From assembly GCF_000511385.1 (NCBI RefSeq), contig NC_023141.1, positions 1-64,000 on the forward strand: a DNA stretch of 64,000 bases. The letters are read 5' to 3'. The position numbers and the translations under genes are program-made. The notes below the pieces were generated by a model. The model did not search any database and had not been told where the DNA came from. It was given only the letters and a program-made list of their open reading frames with translations. The DNA comes from Phaeobacter gallaeciensis DSM 26640. Its GTDB lineage: Bacteria > Pseudomonadota > Alphaproteobacteria > Rhodobacterales > Rhodobacteraceae. This document shows positions 1-8,533 of this stretch, in pieces (position 1 is the first letter of the stretch; every line of letters begins with the position of its first letter).

Positions 1-440
1 GAGCAGTTCCCAGAAATAGAAACCCCCGCAAGGCGGCAACCTAACGGGGGGTTTTCTGATAAAGCCTAGCGACGGCAATCGCGAAGAAGCTCTCTAACTC
101 AGCTCCGGTTTTATCACCCCAGACATGGATACGGCAAGCAAAAAACGCATTTGTGCGACCGCTCAAATTGTGCCTTGGCCTAACTCTTGGGTAAACCACA
201 AGAATTAGCCCCAGACGCAATACTTGGCATCACTACGGCCCCGACACGCGAGGTCTTGTGTGCTACGGTGAAGAGAATCGAAAGGAGGATACGGAACCCC
301 AATAAACGAAACCCCCGCAAGGCGGCGACCTTACGAGGGGGGCTTAAGACCAGGAAGCGCCAACTTCCCAGACAGTCACAATTCGTTCGACTACGGTTTT
401 ATCACCCCCCCTACATGTCAGGCAAGCAAAAAACGCATTT
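1..440 (+). promoter_or_regulatory. repC upstream region with a duplicated control unit
   Basis: No convincing gene is present. Two diverged copies of one unit lie about 288 bp apart. Each has a terminator-like hairpin (CCCCCG paired with CGGGGG, then T residues) at 23-55 and again near 312-345, followed 84 bp later by a box running from GGTTTTATCACC to GCAAAAAACGCATTT at 107-158 and again at 395-446. By analogy with repB-repC intergenic regions of RepABC plasmids, this may hold an antisense RNA or attenuator controlling repC; that is inference. No repB coding sequence is visible in these 440 bases. Confidence 0.5.
107..158 (+). repeat. 52-bp imperfect direct repeat, copy 1
   Basis: The copy starts GGTTTTATCACC and contains GGCAAGCAAAAAACGCATTT. 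It matches 395-446 with the same internal spacing of 26 bp between the two conserved blocks. Confidence 0.75.
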
Positions 441-446
441 ATGCGA
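395..446 (+). repeat. 52-bp imperfect direct repeat, copy 2 (before repC)
   Basis: This is the second copy of the 107-158 box. It ends about 55 bp before the chosen repC start, so it would lie in the repC leader or promoter. Confidence 0.75.
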
Positions 447-500
447 ACAGAGAAGATTTGCCTGCAAGGCCGCCTCGCTTCAACACATCGAGGACAGCAG

Positions 501-1706
501 ATGAACCAAACATATTTTCCAGTTCTTCCCCAAGGGTGGGAGCGCAGCCAGGTCGAACAACTCTTGATCGAGATCGCCCCGGCCATAGGCTTGCGCGCAA
601 GACGCCTGAGCGCCCTTCTCTACATGATGGGTTATACCAAACCTTCGGCATGGACTTCTTCAGAGGCCGAGCCGGTTTACTTTGCGCCGCAAACTGACAC
701 AGCTCTTGCCCTGGGCAAAACCGAACGGGCGCTTCGCAACGACGAACACGCCCTCGAAGCGGTCCACGGTCTCATTGAGAAGCGTGTAAAGGCGAATGGC
801 TCGCGGTCATTCTACGGCAAGTGCGGTATCGTGTTTTCCCGGCTGATTGATCTTGTGCCGGATCTGATCGAGCTTCGGGACCGCATTCGTGCCGATCGCG
901 CCCGTGTCCGCGAGCTGGTACAGCTTCGCAGTTCCCACCTGCGCTCCATCAAACGTCGGATCGAAGCCGCTTCCCCCCAGCTGGCCCAAACAACGGATTT
1001 CTGGGCCGCAACCCAAGCATTTGAGCAATGGCCCCACAGTTCAAAGCTTCGCGCAATGCCGCTCGATGCGCTGGAAGCGCATGTTCTGGACTGTGAAGCC
1101 CTTTGTGGACGGTTCGATGAGTTGCTTCAAATGTGTCCTGATTCTTCCTGTCGAGCGGAAGAAAACTTCCGCTCCTTTATACAAGAGGACACTTATGAAT
1201 CAAAATCTGTAAACTGTAATGCAAGCAACCCTACACGGACCTCGGCTAACGCCTCGGACACTGATTTTATAAGTGACGGGCCTGACGGCCCATCACATTG
1301 CAATGAAAATAAGGATGAGGCGGCAGACGTAGCTTTCAAGCTTAGATTTCAGCAATCGTTGAACCCGAAGCGCTTTTTTGACCTTGCTGGACCCGACATG
1401 CAAATCCACATCGAAGCCCGATGTGCTGACCCAACCAGTATTTCCATGCACCACATTGTTGACGCAGCTGAAATGCTCAAACCACATCTCGGGATCAACC
1501 ATGATGCGTGGGTTCAAGCTTGCCGCGCCATGGGCCCCGAGGGCGCGGCCATCTGTGTTCTTGTGATCGACGCCAACCGTGATCATCCGACCAGTCCTGT
1601 CAAAAACCCCGGCGGCGCATTGCGTGCCTGGACAAGACGCTATGAAACTGGCGATTTGAATCTCGTCGGGAGCCTCATTGGCCTCGCGCGCCGCCGCGGT
1701 TTGTGA
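501..1706 (+). CDS. repC: RepC-type plasmid replication initiator
   Basis: This 401-aa protein has the two-domain layout of plasmid replication protein C: an N-terminal winged-helix region (about residues 15-170), a variable linker, and a C-terminal region with the PGGALRAWTRR-like segment typical of RepC. RepC proteins bind an origin that in RepABC plasmids lies inside repC itself. The linker region here (about 1190-1330) is clearly richer in A+T than its surroundings, fitting such an origin. An ATG at 501 preceded by GAGG was preferred to the in-frame ATG at 441, which falls in the repeated leader. No repA or repB is visible next to it, so it may be a solitary repC; partition genes outside the window cannot be excluded. 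Confidence 0.85.
   Translation: MNQTYFPVLPQGWERSQVEQLLIEIAPAIGLRARRLSALLYMMGYTKPSAWTSSEAEPVYFAPQTDTALALGKTERALRNDEHALEAVHGLIEKRVKANGSRSFYGKCGIVFSRLIDLVPDLIELRDRIRADRARVRELVQLRSSHLRSIKRRIEAASPQLAQTTDFWAATQAFEQWPHSSKLRAMPLDALEAHVLDCEALCGRFDELLQMCPDSSCRAEENFRSFIQEDTYESKSVNCNASNPTRTSANASDTDFISDGPDGPSHCNENKDEAADVAFKLRFQQSLNPKRFFDLAGPDMQIHIEARCADPTSISMHHIVDAAEMLKPHLGINHDAWVQACRAMGPEGAAICVLVIDANRDHPTSPVKNPGGALRAWTRRYETGDLNLVGSLIGLARRRGL
1190..1330. other. Candidate replication origin inside repC
   Basis: This A+T-rich stretch encodes the poorly conserved linker of RepC. In RepABC plasmids the origin is found in an equivalent A+T-rich part of repC. The assignment rests on base composition and analogy only. 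Confidence 0.4.
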
Positions 1707-1884
1707 TGCTCGCACCGCACCATCACTTTCCGCGTCACCGTTTCCCACCCGATTCCGGGTCTAAAATCGCGCCTCTCGTTGATCTCGTGAAGGATTGCAC
1801 GCATGTTGGCCCACGAGAACGACAAGAAAAGCACCTTGTTCCGTCAGGGTTCGCGTGGACTTTCGCAAAATTGGAGACCTGACG

Positions 1885-2739
1885 TTGAGTTGGACGCTAT
1901 TTATTGATGAATCTGGTCAGGACATGCGCCAGTCACCCTACGAAGTATTGGCCGGTGTGGCAGTTGAAGATCGAAATCTATGGCGCCTGATTCAGCGTCT
2001 TTCCGATCTTCAGGATGAGATTTTTGGGATGCGGCTTTTTGCTGTCTACCAGAATGAGGCCAAAGCTCAAAAGCTGCTGAAAACAAAAGTCTTCAAACAC
2101 GCCGCGCAGATGGACCCGATCGAACCGGCCCGCCGCCGCGAACTTGCGCGCGAGATCCTTGAGGATGGCACGAACGTGTCACGCGAGCGTCTGACCGCTC
2201 TTGCTCAAGCTAAAATTGCCTACTGCGAAGCAGCTCTCGCAACCTGCCTTGAATTTGACGTCGAAGCTTTCGCCTCGATCGTTCCCAAATCCGCACCGCG
2301 GCCGCGCGGTACTCTTTTGCGCAAGGATTACGCCTACCTGTTTGAACGGTTTTTCTACTTTCTTAACAGCAAGCCAGACGACCCGATGGGCTATATTGTG
2401 TTTGATGAACTGGACAAGAGCGCCAGCCACATCCTTTTGACCCAGGTTGCCGAGTATTTCCTGAAAACCAGCAAAGGTCGAACGCGCTCCCGCTTGATCA
2501 TCCCGGAGCCATTTTTCGTCCACAGCGATCTTACGACAATGGTTCAGGTGGTTGACCTTGTGGCCTATATAATCAGCTGGGGTGTTCGGCTGCGCTATAT
2601 GGACGAGCCGGCCCGAGAAGAACTGTCCGATCTTGCCGGTGCCGTTATGCGGCTGCGCTTCATACAACGTCTTCCATCTGGGCACGCCAATTACGGCTTC
2701 AAAGTGATCCCGGATCTCCGCCCGCAGGTCGAGAAATGA
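1885..2739 (+). CDS. DUF3800 family protein
   Basis: The protein opens with the hallmark FIDESG motif, has a central FDELDK segment and a C-terminal VVDLVAYIISW segment, the order of acidic residues expected of the RNase H-like DUF3800 family. These proteins are common on mobile elements and near defence genes; their activity is mostly undefined. A TTG at 1885 with GGAGA eight bases upstream places the start just before the conserved motif. An in-frame ATG at 1795 would add 30 poorly conserved residues. It stands alone, converging with the minus-strand operon at 2838-6103. Confidence 0.75.
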   Translation: MSWTLFIDESGQDMRQSPYEVLAGVAVEDRNLWRLIQRLSDLQDEIFGMRLFAVYQNEAKAQKLLKTKVFKHAAQMDPIEPARRRELAREILEDGTNVSRERLTALAQAKIAYCEAALATCLEFDVEAFASIVPKSAPRPRGTLLRKDYAYLFERFFYFLNSKPDDPMGYIVFDELDKSASHILLTQVAEYFLKTSKGRTRSRLIIPEPFFVHSDLTTMVQVVDLVAYIISWGVRLRYMDEPAREELSDLAGAVMRLRFIQRLPSGHANYGFKVIPDLRPQVEK

Positions 2740-2837
2740 AAAAAGGCAATGCGGTCACCCGCAAAGCCTCCACCGAACAATATAGGTTCAGAAGCTCCGT
2801 TTGTCCAGATGGTTGTTACTTTCCGTTGCCCATCTGA

Positions 2838-3203
2838 CTACAACCCGTCCTCTTCCATCCGCTCCAGAACAGCATCGCTGAACAGCTCCTTCAAAGGCTC
2901 GATGCGTCTTTGAATATCTTCGCCAAGTTCGATCAGATCAAAAGCCGCGCTGTCAACGATCTCCGCCTGCTGGTGAATGTCCTCGCCAGATCCGTTCATT
3001 GGAATATGGGTGTTTCCCCGAATTATTCTGGTCGCCATGCTATGCAAACCCATCAGCTCGGAATGGAGCTGGCCCAGCTCGCCGCGTAGTTTCTCAACCT
3101 TTTCGACACATTCCAGCACGGCCATCGTGTCAAACTCATCCTGCAACGCGGCTAAGGAATCATCCTCGACATAGCCAAATTCTGTTTTCACGAGCTTGTT
3201 CAT
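2838..3203 (-). CDS. Hypothetical protein, end of the DUF262 operon
   Basis: This 121-aa acidic protein has a long heptad-like central part (VLECVEKVEKLRGELGQLH), suggesting a coiled coil; no enzyme motif was recognised. The ATG at 3203 follows a strong GGGAAGGGGG ribosome site and overlaps the stop of the DUF6429 gene by 4 nt, so the two are translationally coupled. It is the last of five closely packed genes behind the DUF262 gene. Confidence 0.65.
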   Translation of the reverse strand: MNKLVKTEFGYVEDDSLAALQDEFDTMAVLECVEKVEKLRGELGQLHSELMGLHSMATRIIRGNTHIPMNGSGEDIHQQAEIVDSAAFDLIELGEDIQRRIEPLKELFSDAVLERMEEDGL

Positions 3204-3469
3204 TGCTGCCCCCTTCCCTTTTGACCATCGGACCCATCGTCGCCTGGCTTGCAAAACAACTCTTTGAACAGTCGCTCGGAGCGTTCAAGCCCTTCTGCTG
3301 TCAGCACAACCGATTTGGCCTTGTTGCGCGGGTCCAGGATCAGACCTTTCTCATAGAGACTGTTCATGGCGTCCCATTCATGCCCCTTCCAGGCCCGACG
3401 CTCATGGTGAAGGGTCAGCCAGAGCAAGCCCAATACGGCGTCGTCAACCTTGTCCTGATCTATATCCAT
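3200..3469 (-). CDS. DUF6429 family protein
   Basis: The 89-aa protein reads MDIDQDKVDDAVLGLLWLTL followed by RAWKGHEWDAMNSLYEKGLI and a KAKSVVLTAEGL segment, which I recognise as the DUF6429 pattern of proteobacterial small proteins. The layout resembles a small winged-helix fold, but function is unknown. It lies 3 bp after the preceding gene and overlaps the next by 4 nt, so it belongs to the operon starting with DUF262 at 6103. Confidence 0.7.
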   Translation of the reverse strand: MDIDQDKVDDAVLGLLWLTLHHERRAWKGHEWDAMNSLYEKGLILDPRNKAKSVVLTAEGLERSERLFKELFCKPGDDGSDGQKGRGQQ

Positions 3470-3472
3470 CAG

Positions 3473-3769
3473 TCACCGTCTTTTAAGCGCCTGCGGCCAT
3501 TGATCCGAGGTTGGTTTTGCATCGAACAATATCACACGTCCATCTCCTGCATCCGGATCGCTCACCAGCACGAACGGAATAGCCTCGTGGGCGACTTCAA
3601 ACAGGCACCGGTATTTCTGCTTTCCGCTGATCGGATCTTTCACCTGGTCATATCGGCAGTTGTATTTTGTCCCGTCTTCAATCCACCCCTCAACCCCAGC
3701 TGGGGTCACCAGCGCCAAAGGGTTTCCATCGAGCAGAATTGTTTCACCTACGTTGTAGATCTCTTTCAT
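3473..3769 (-). CDS. Hypothetical protein in the DUF262 operon
   Basis: The 98-aa product (MKEIYNVGETILLDGNPLAL...) looks like a small beta-rich domain; no family was recognised. The ATG at 3769 has AGGAG 9 bp upstream and was preferred to in-frame ATGs at 3826 and 3802. It starts 30 bp after the stop of the ExK-motif gene and ends 3 bp before the DUF6429 gene. Confidence 0.6.
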   Translation of the reverse strand: MKEIYNVGETILLDGNPLALVTPAGVEGWIEDGTKYNCRYDQVKDPISGKQKYRCLFEVAHEAIPFVLVSDPDAGDGRVILFDAKPTSDQWPQALKRR

Positions 3770-3798
3770 CGGTTCTTCTCCTTGTTGACCCAGTAGCG

Positions 3799-4299
3799 TC
3801 ATGTCGAAAGTGGAAGGTCGGTCCACCTAACCTTCAAATATCTTCCTGACCGCTTTGGGAGATCTTTCCTTTCAATCATGCGGGCAGAGACTTGGAATTG
3901 TTCGTTGATCTTGACAACGAGCAGCTTGTTAAAGTTGCCCGCTGTGTCAACGACTACTACGTCTTTGCTTTTGAACGGTGTGATTGTCTTTATCTCGACA
4001 TGATCATTTCCGAGCCTGCCGTCTGATCCTTGGGCGTAGGTTTTGTTCAGTCTGATGCCATACGTGATTGCCCCAAAAAGTTCGCCGATATCGCCGTACA
4101 CGGAAAGATGCAGGCCAGTTTCGCAATGATAACTCTCGGCAAGTGCGATCAGGTCTTCAAAGTAGGGGATCATAGAGCGTATGGCATTTGGGTATTTGGC
4201 ACCCCATTCTTTATAGCGAAGTTGCTCGTCGATCTCCGTCCACGTGACCCATTCGCCATCGTCGTAGAAGGCGCGATCATCCCAATCTATTTCTTCCAA
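3799..4299 (-). CDS. Small protein with nuclease-like ExK motif (DUF6998-like)
   Basis: The 166-aa protein has a Glu at residue 73 (GDIGELFGA), a GSDGR turn at 91-95, and a VEIKT strand at 101-105, giving an E...ExK arrangement seen in PD-(D/E)XK nuclease folds. From memory it resembles the DUF6998 family. It lies 61 bp downstream of the DUF262/HNH gene on the same strand, suggesting a joint role in restricting foreign DNA. The nuclease assignment is inference from motif order only. Confidence 0.5.
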   Translation of the reverse strand: MEEIDWDDRAFYDDGEWVTWTEIDEQLRYKEWGAKYPNAIRSMIPYFEDLIALAESYHCETGLHLSVYGDIGELFGAITYGIRLNKTYAQGSDGRLGNDHVEIKTITPFKSKDVVVVDTAGNFNKLLVVKINEQFQVSARMIERKDLPKRSGRYLKVRWTDLPLST

Positions 4300-4360
4300 A
4301 ACGTCCGATCCCGATTATCTGTGTTCTCTCAATACTGAGAGCGAATGCGTTGACCAATTA

Positions 4361-6103
4361 TCACTTCAACTGAGCTTCTAACCGTTTGAACAGGTTTTCA
4401 TACCGCGCTTTTGCAAAGGTGAGGAAACCGCCGAGGTCCTCTGGAACATCCCCAAGGTCATGAAGGTCGCCATAGTTAACTCTGGCTTTTTCATTACCAA
4501 AATTATCCCGCAACCAATCGCTCGGCAAAGCCGCGTTTTTCTCCTTGTTGAGCTGGCCCTCCAATAGTTGAAGGTTTGCAATGGTGTTCGCCCACTCACG
4601 CATCTCCGTTTGCGTCTCTTCCGAGAACCCAGCTTTACCGAGTTTGCTTGATGTAAATCTGGAAATTGGAAACACATGATCAACATGGAATTGGTTGTTC
4701 AAATCGACATGGGGGAACAACATCGAGAGTAGCAGAAAAGTCCGCTTGTCGCCGTAGCCCATGTCCAACAGCTCGTAGAGTTCGTCTTCACTGAACGAAA
4801 GCTGTTTCCCCCGCTTCGACATGACGCCAGCGAGTTCGTTGGCCGGGAACACCCCTTCATCCGCTTTCCGCAACACGTCACGCAACGCTGTAAGAAGCGT
4901 ATCCAGGCCGCTGCCCCAAATCCCCGAAGGTTTAAGTAGAGACCGAAACAGCCAATCTCGGATTGCTGCACGTTGATCTTTGTACTTGCCTTTTATCTCA
5001 AAGCCATCAGGGCTTGAGTTCTTGAACATATAGTAAGCTATCGGCAGTAACGAGCTTTCTGCGCGTAGATTTGCACCAGATAGACCTAAGCTTGACGCCA
5101 ATTGAACGGTTCTTGTTAAAGCTGACCGGATCGCAGGCCAGTTGTCTTGCAATAGAGCCATGTTCTTTTTCGAGAAGTTATCCACTTTGAACCCGACACT
5201 AGCGATGTCAGATAGCATCAGCCCGGCCTTAAGTACAAAATCGTGACTGAAATTGAACCCGGAGCCAATGTCATTAAGAGTGTCTACCAATGAGTGTATT
5301 TCCTCGCGGGCGTCCAGCTCTGTCCATTGTGCAACAGCAATGGAAAGAAGCAGGTCGGAGTAGCTTAGAATCGTCCCGCCAGAATTGAGGCGAATGAAAA
5401 TATTGAGAACACGGTTGAGCTCTTGCGATCCCTCTTCATAGTAGGCGACGGTCGGGTTAGACCGGATAACCTCGAACAGCCTGTTGAGCGTCTTTCGTGC
5501 TGCTTTGCGTTGCTCTTTATCGAAATCGTACTCTTCTTCAACTAGATCCGGGATTGCGGCCATGCTGGAAAAATCGAGAATTTTCCCGACACGGAACCAG
5601 CATTTGTCGCCATCATCGTTGGCCGTTTTTGGTTCCAAGAACTTGAACTCGTAGAAAATTCCGTTTTCCGTTTCTGTGCCATCATGCAGTAGGTTGATGT
5701 AGAGATAACGAATTGGATAGGCTTCGGGGTTCTTCTTATGCTTGCCTTTCAGCTTGAGTCGCATTGACCCTCGCAACCCAATATTCAATGCGGTCAATCG
5801 TTGTTGACCGTCCAGAACTGCGGTTACGCCCAATCCCTTTTGTACCTCGATTTTTGGGCTATGGATGCCTTTGAACTCATTGTAGTCGCGGACGAAATCG
5901 TAAAACTGAAATTCAGTCGCGGTTTCGGGCAAGACTTTCCAAAACAAGAAGGCACCGAACGGATACCCCTGCATCAAGCTGTCAAAGAGTCGTTCGATCT
6001 GCTCTGGACGCCAAACAAATTCCCGCTGGATAGCTGGGAGTACGTAGCTGTTCTTCGCAATTTCGCCGACCGCTTTTTCAATTGTTCCGCCTGGGTGATA
6101 CAT
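4361..6103 (-). CDS. DUF262 and HNH (DUF1524) protein, GmrSD-like
   Basis: The 580-aa protein has an N-terminal DUF262 (ParB/sulfiredoxin-like) domain with QREFVW at 26-31 and the signature DGQQRLTAL at 98-106, then FIRLNSGGT at 236-244, and a C-terminal DUF1524 His-Me finger nuclease segment DHVFPISRF at 475-483. Fused DUF262-DUF1524 proteins include GmrSD, a type IV enzyme cutting modified phage DNA, and related defence nucleases. All key motifs are intact. It is the first gene of an operon continuing to 2838. The modified base it targets, if any, cannot be read from the sequence. Confidence 0.85.
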   Translation of the reverse strand: MYHPGGTIEKAVGEIAKNSYVLPAIQREFVWRPEQIERLFDSLMQGYPFGAFLFWKVLPETATEFQFYDFVRDYNEFKGIHSPKIEVQKGLGVTAVLDGQQRLTALNIGLRGSMRLKLKGKHKKNPEAYPIRYLYINLLHDGTETENGIFYEFKFLEPKTANDDGDKCWFRVGKILDFSSMAAIPDLVEEEYDFDKEQRKAARKTLNRLFEVIRSNPTVAYYEEGSQELNRVLNIFIRLNSGGTILSYSDLLLSIAVAQWTELDAREEIHSLVDTLNDIGSGFNFSHDFVLKAGLMLSDIASVGFKVDNFSKKNMALLQDNWPAIRSALTRTVQLASSLGLSGANLRAESSLLPIAYYMFKNSSPDGFEIKGKYKDQRAAIRDWLFRSLLKPSGIWGSGLDTLLTALRDVLRKADEGVFPANELAGVMSKRGKQLSFSEDELYELLDMGYGDKRTFLLLSMLFPHVDLNNQFHVDHVFPISRFTSSKLGKAGFSEETQTEMREWANTIANLQLLEGQLNKEKNAALPSDWLRDNFGNEKARVNYGDLHDLGDVPEDLGGFLTFAKARYENLFKRLEAQLK

Positions 6104-6422
6104 TACTTTATGCCTTTGATTTTATTCTCACTTGATTACTAAAGCTCTTTAGCACAGGCTTTTCCACCTGCGCCATTCAGTGCTGTTCTTGCACATTGGA
6201 ACTCAAGTGGTGCCACAAGCAATAAGGAAATAGCTTTACGCAAGTAAAGCGCGGTGCGCTACCAAACTTCTCTGTCGTTCTACATATCGGCCTGTGAAAA
6301 AGCCGACGCCATCAGGCACCGGCTCAAGGTTATCACCTTTCACGGCCATCGGGTTCCCACCCTGTACCGCCTCTCCATAATATGGTTGTTAGCTAGTTTT
6401 GCAAGCACCAGCGCGCTAGTGT
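6104..6422. promoter_or_regulatory. Intergenic region upstream of the DUF262 operon
   Basis: These 320 bases separate the DUF262 start from the repeat-type terminator at 6423. They must hold the DUF262 promoter on the minus strand. I see no convincing gene; short plus-strand ORFs here lack ribosome sites. Confidence 0.35.
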
Positions 6423-6488
6423 CATCATCTTTCCCTAAATATCCTCGGGGGAGCCGCCGCGTTGCGGCGGCGGGGGCTGATGCCCCTC
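6423..6488. terminator. Rhodobacterales-type terminator repeat, copy 1
   Basis: The sequence runs CATCATCTTTCC, AAATATCCTCGGGGG, a GCCGCCGCGTTGCGGCGGC hairpin, then GGGGGC...GCCCC. The same layout recurs at 46367-46430 and 49937-49998. On the minus strand it overlaps the end of the small zinc-ribbon gene. Confidence 0.6.
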
Positions 6489-6743
6489 TCTTGGTCGATC
6501 GTGTTCGTGATAGGCGCGTTCAACATGCCAAGTACAGGTTTTTCCGCCGCACCCGCGACAGGTGAAAAAATCCACTATGTCTCTTACATGTGTATGCGCT
6601 CTGAATTTGGCATACAGCCGGTGCGGCGGAACTCGCCAAACTCGGTCGCAGATATAGCATTTTGTGACAAGTGCATCCGTTGCGGCGAGGTCGTTGAGCC
6701 TGAGCGCCCAGGCCGGAGCAAGGGTGATTTTCTCGAATGGCAT
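6435..6743 (-). CDS. Small zinc-ribbon protein
   Basis: This protein of about 102 aa has two CxxC knuckles, CYIC and CRGC, about 37 residues apart, separated by a basic VPPHRLYAKFRAHTHVRDI segment, a pattern of small Rhodobacterales zinc-ribbon proteins. The C-terminus runs into the repeat-type terminator (ending GGSPEDI), as often happens in this order. The start is uncertain (6743 or 6755); neither has a strong ribosome site. A plus-strand ORF over the same bases was judged a shadow. Function unknown. Confidence 0.5.
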   Translation of the reverse strand: MPFEKITLAPAWALRLNDLAATDALVTKCYICDRVWRVPPHRLYAKFRAHTHVRDIVDFFTCRGCGGKTCTWHVERAYHEHDRPREGHQPPPPQRGGSPEDI

Positions 6744-6783
6744 GAGCGCGAACATAAAGCGAACATGCGCGTTTCAGCAACAG

Positions 6784-7158
6784 TCAGTTCTTTTTCCCTT
6801 TTGCCATCGCACGAGCCAGGCCGAAAATCTGTTCGCGTAAGCTTTCGGGCGTTTGATAGTACATCCGTATCAGCTCTACCGCTTCCCGATCTTGCAGAAA
6901 ATTAGCATGAATGATGGGGGTTCGGTCGTCGGCCAAGTTGACCTGAAGCCCTTCAAAAAAATGGGTAATGGGAACACCAAATTCGTCGGCAAGCTCGAAT
7001 AGCTTTGACGCGCTCACTCGGTTGCCCGCCGTTTCGTATTTTTGAAGTTGCTGGAAACTGATCTTGAGACTGTCCGCTACTTCTTTTTGGGTTTTTCCAG
7101 CGCTCCATCGCGCATGACGGATGCGGCGTCCTACATGAACATCAACGGGATGCTTCAA
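6784..7158 (-). CDS. XRE-family HTH transcriptional regulator
   Basis: The 124-aa protein has a classic Cro/CI helix-turn-helix at about residues 10-65 (GRRIRHARW, KTQKEVADSLKISFQQLQKYE) and a C-terminal tail of the form AVELIRMYYQTP...REQIFGLARAM. This is the usual small alphaproteobacterial XRE regulator. It reads divergently from the DUF3768 leader at 7288, so it could control that region or itself. Ligand and target are unknown. Confidence 0.8.
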   Translation of the reverse strand: MKHPVDVHVGRRIRHARWSAGKTQKEVADSLKISFQQLQKYETAGNRVSASKLFELADEFGVPITHFFEGLQVNLADDRTPIIHANFLQDREAVELIRMYYQTPESLREQIFGLARAMAKGKKN

Positions 7159-7287
7159 CAGTTTTTTCCTCTTTACTCAGCGTATCTCGCCCAAGGCGAG
7201 CCTAATTTTGACTGTTCAACTTTTGGCATAAACTAGCTGTTGCTGCAATAGATGGTTGTTGACGACTTTGGCGCGAATGGCACCAAA

Positions 7288-7840
7288 CCGCGCTCTAGGC
7301 TTCAGCCGGCAGGCGGCTTTCGCCCCGAACCACCCTGCCCTGTCTCCCTGCGGCCTGGTGTGCCGGCTACTGTCTCACATGAGCCAGCACCCGACATGGC
7401 CAGCATGGTCGCCCAGGACAGCGCGGATCGGCCCATACGGGTAGCGATCGACTGTCGCAGTAATTCTTTCGAGATCCGCGCGAGGCGCGCAGATCGCATA
7501 TCCCTAAGGTCTGACCCGATTCCGCTTGCGCTCTATCGGATCAGGCAGTTTTCCATTTAGTTTTTGTCCGCCCAACAGACCTGCCCTGGCCGGTCAATTG
7601 GCAAGCGCCCGCTACGCGGTCGTCGCGTGTCAGGGCCGTGTCCTCACCTTCGGTTGCGGGCCGCACCACCCCTGCCCCGCGACCATTGACAGTCCCGGTC
7701 AGGCCCGTGGGTCGGGCTGCGCCCTCTCCCACTCTGTTCCGCCGGAAACATGCGTTTCCGGTCACAGATTGGCCGAGGCGTAGCCCATCGGCGGAAAGAA
7801 GGCACCAAGCCCGAAACGTCGCACCACAAAGGACAAATCT
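7288..7840 (+). repeat. Intact composite leader (copy 1) before the DUF3768 gene
   Basis: This noncoding region has three parts. The first, 7288-7453, recurs in diverged form at 47673-47840 and 50072-50236. The stretch 7362-7699 recurs almost unchanged at 23433-23768. The last part, 7694-7840, recurs at 43022-43170. The last two are halves of one sister leader split by the 19-kb insertion. The leader runs to the start codon and includes the structured core element at 7629-7678 and the ribosome site region GCACCACAAAGGA at 7821-7833, also used before 43171, 48884 and 50533. Confidence 0.85.
7629..7678 (+). ncRNA. Structured core element B1
   Basis: The core CCGTGTCCTC...GCGGGCCGCACCA is flanked by arms CAGGG (7631-7635) and CCCTG (7670-7674), with a small inner hairpin ACC-TTCG-GGT-like. 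It is one of six copies sharing the core but with different arms. Whether it acts as RNA or as folded single-stranded DNA is unknown. Confidence 0.55.
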
Positions 7841-8227
7841 ATGACTTCTATCAAGATCGACAAAATGACTGTTGAACAGTTTGGCGAAGCGCTGCGTCGT
7901 GAGGCGATTGCCAAGCAAAACGATGCTTTTCGCAAGATGATCCTGCTGGACGAGAGTGTAGGACGTTGGGTCGTGACCCGTGCCGTTTATGCAGAAGGCC
8001 CCGCTTTTGTTGCGGCCTGCATTCTGGCCGTGCGCAAGTTCGAGGACTTCACCGAAGAAATGGACCCCTATGGCGAGCGTTCAATGGGGCGGCTTGAGAT
8101 TGAGGGTGAAACGGTCTGGTTCAAGATCGACCTTTATGACGTGGACTATGAAGGCGGTTCGGATGATCCGTCAGAAGTCACCAAGACACGCCGCGTTCTG
8201 ACCATCCTTTTCCCAAGCGATTACTGA
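7841..8227 (+). CDS. DUF3768 domain protein
   Basis: The 128-aa protein matches the DUF3768 pattern: an N-terminal helix, a VRKFEDFTEEMDPYGE segment, FKIDLYDVDYEGGSDDP, and a C-terminal RVLTILFPSDY. This family is typical of alphaproteobacterial plasmids and mobile islands; its function is unknown. AAAGGA lies 9 bp before the ATG. The upstream leader is almost identical to the split leader before 43171, although the two genes are unrelated. Confidence 0.8.
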   Translation: MTSIKIDKMTVEQFGEALRREAIAKQNDAFRKMILLDESVGRWVVTRAVYAEGPAFVAACILAVRKFEDFTEEMDPYGERSMGRLEIEGETVWFKIDLYDVDYEGGSDDPSEVTKTRRVLTILFPSDY

Positions 8228-8348
8228 GTTCGGTTGGCGGGGTTCTCTCCCGATCCCGCGCCGAGGCTGGCCTGCCCCGCAGGTCCACGGGAGGGGCGGC
8301 AAGCGCCCTTCCCATCCATCACCACAAGCAGAAAGGAAGGTGAAACAC

Positions 8349-8459
8349 ATGAGCAATGAAACGAAGAAGCGCCGCATTGCCGAGGCTTGGGCGCTTCTCA
8401 GGAAGGGCGATCAGTTTGGTATCGGACGCCGCTTCCTGATCCAGCACGGGGCTTTGTAA
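8349..8459 (+). CDS. 36-aa basic small protein
   Basis: This short reading frame (MSNETKKRRIAEAWALLRKG...) has a strong ribosome site, AGGAAGG, 6-12 bp before its ATG, and ends TAA at 8459. It lies between the DUF3768 gene and the ParB-like gene, all on the plus strand. The product is basic and helical; no family recognised. Its clear ribosome site and absence of overlap with other genes support it as real. Confidence 0.5.
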   Translation: MSNETKKRRIAEAWALLRKGDQFGIGRRFLIQHGAL

Positions 8460-8533
8460 GCTCACTCGCCTCAGCCCGTCAGGGCTGGGGCATCCATAAC
8501 ACAAAATCTCACCACGAAACAAGGATGAACCAA

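Noticed and set aside
6462..6905. 147-aa plus-strand frame with Cys pairs over the zinc-ribbon and XRE genes
   Set aside because: It runs antisense through the end of the well-supported XRE gene; its Cys residues mirror those of the minus-strand zinc-ribbon protein. No ribosome site.
7526..7918. Frames in both directions across the repeated leaders at 7.5-7.9 kb and 23.4-23.8 kb
   Set aside because: The two leader copies keep structure and spacing, not a shared reading frame linked to a start site; frames change at the leader-gene junctions.
8387..8533. TTG start extending the ParB-like protein by 49 residues
   Set aside because: The extension overlaps the 36-aa gene at 8349 in another frame and the residues are not ParB-like; AAGGA sits correctly for ATG 8534.
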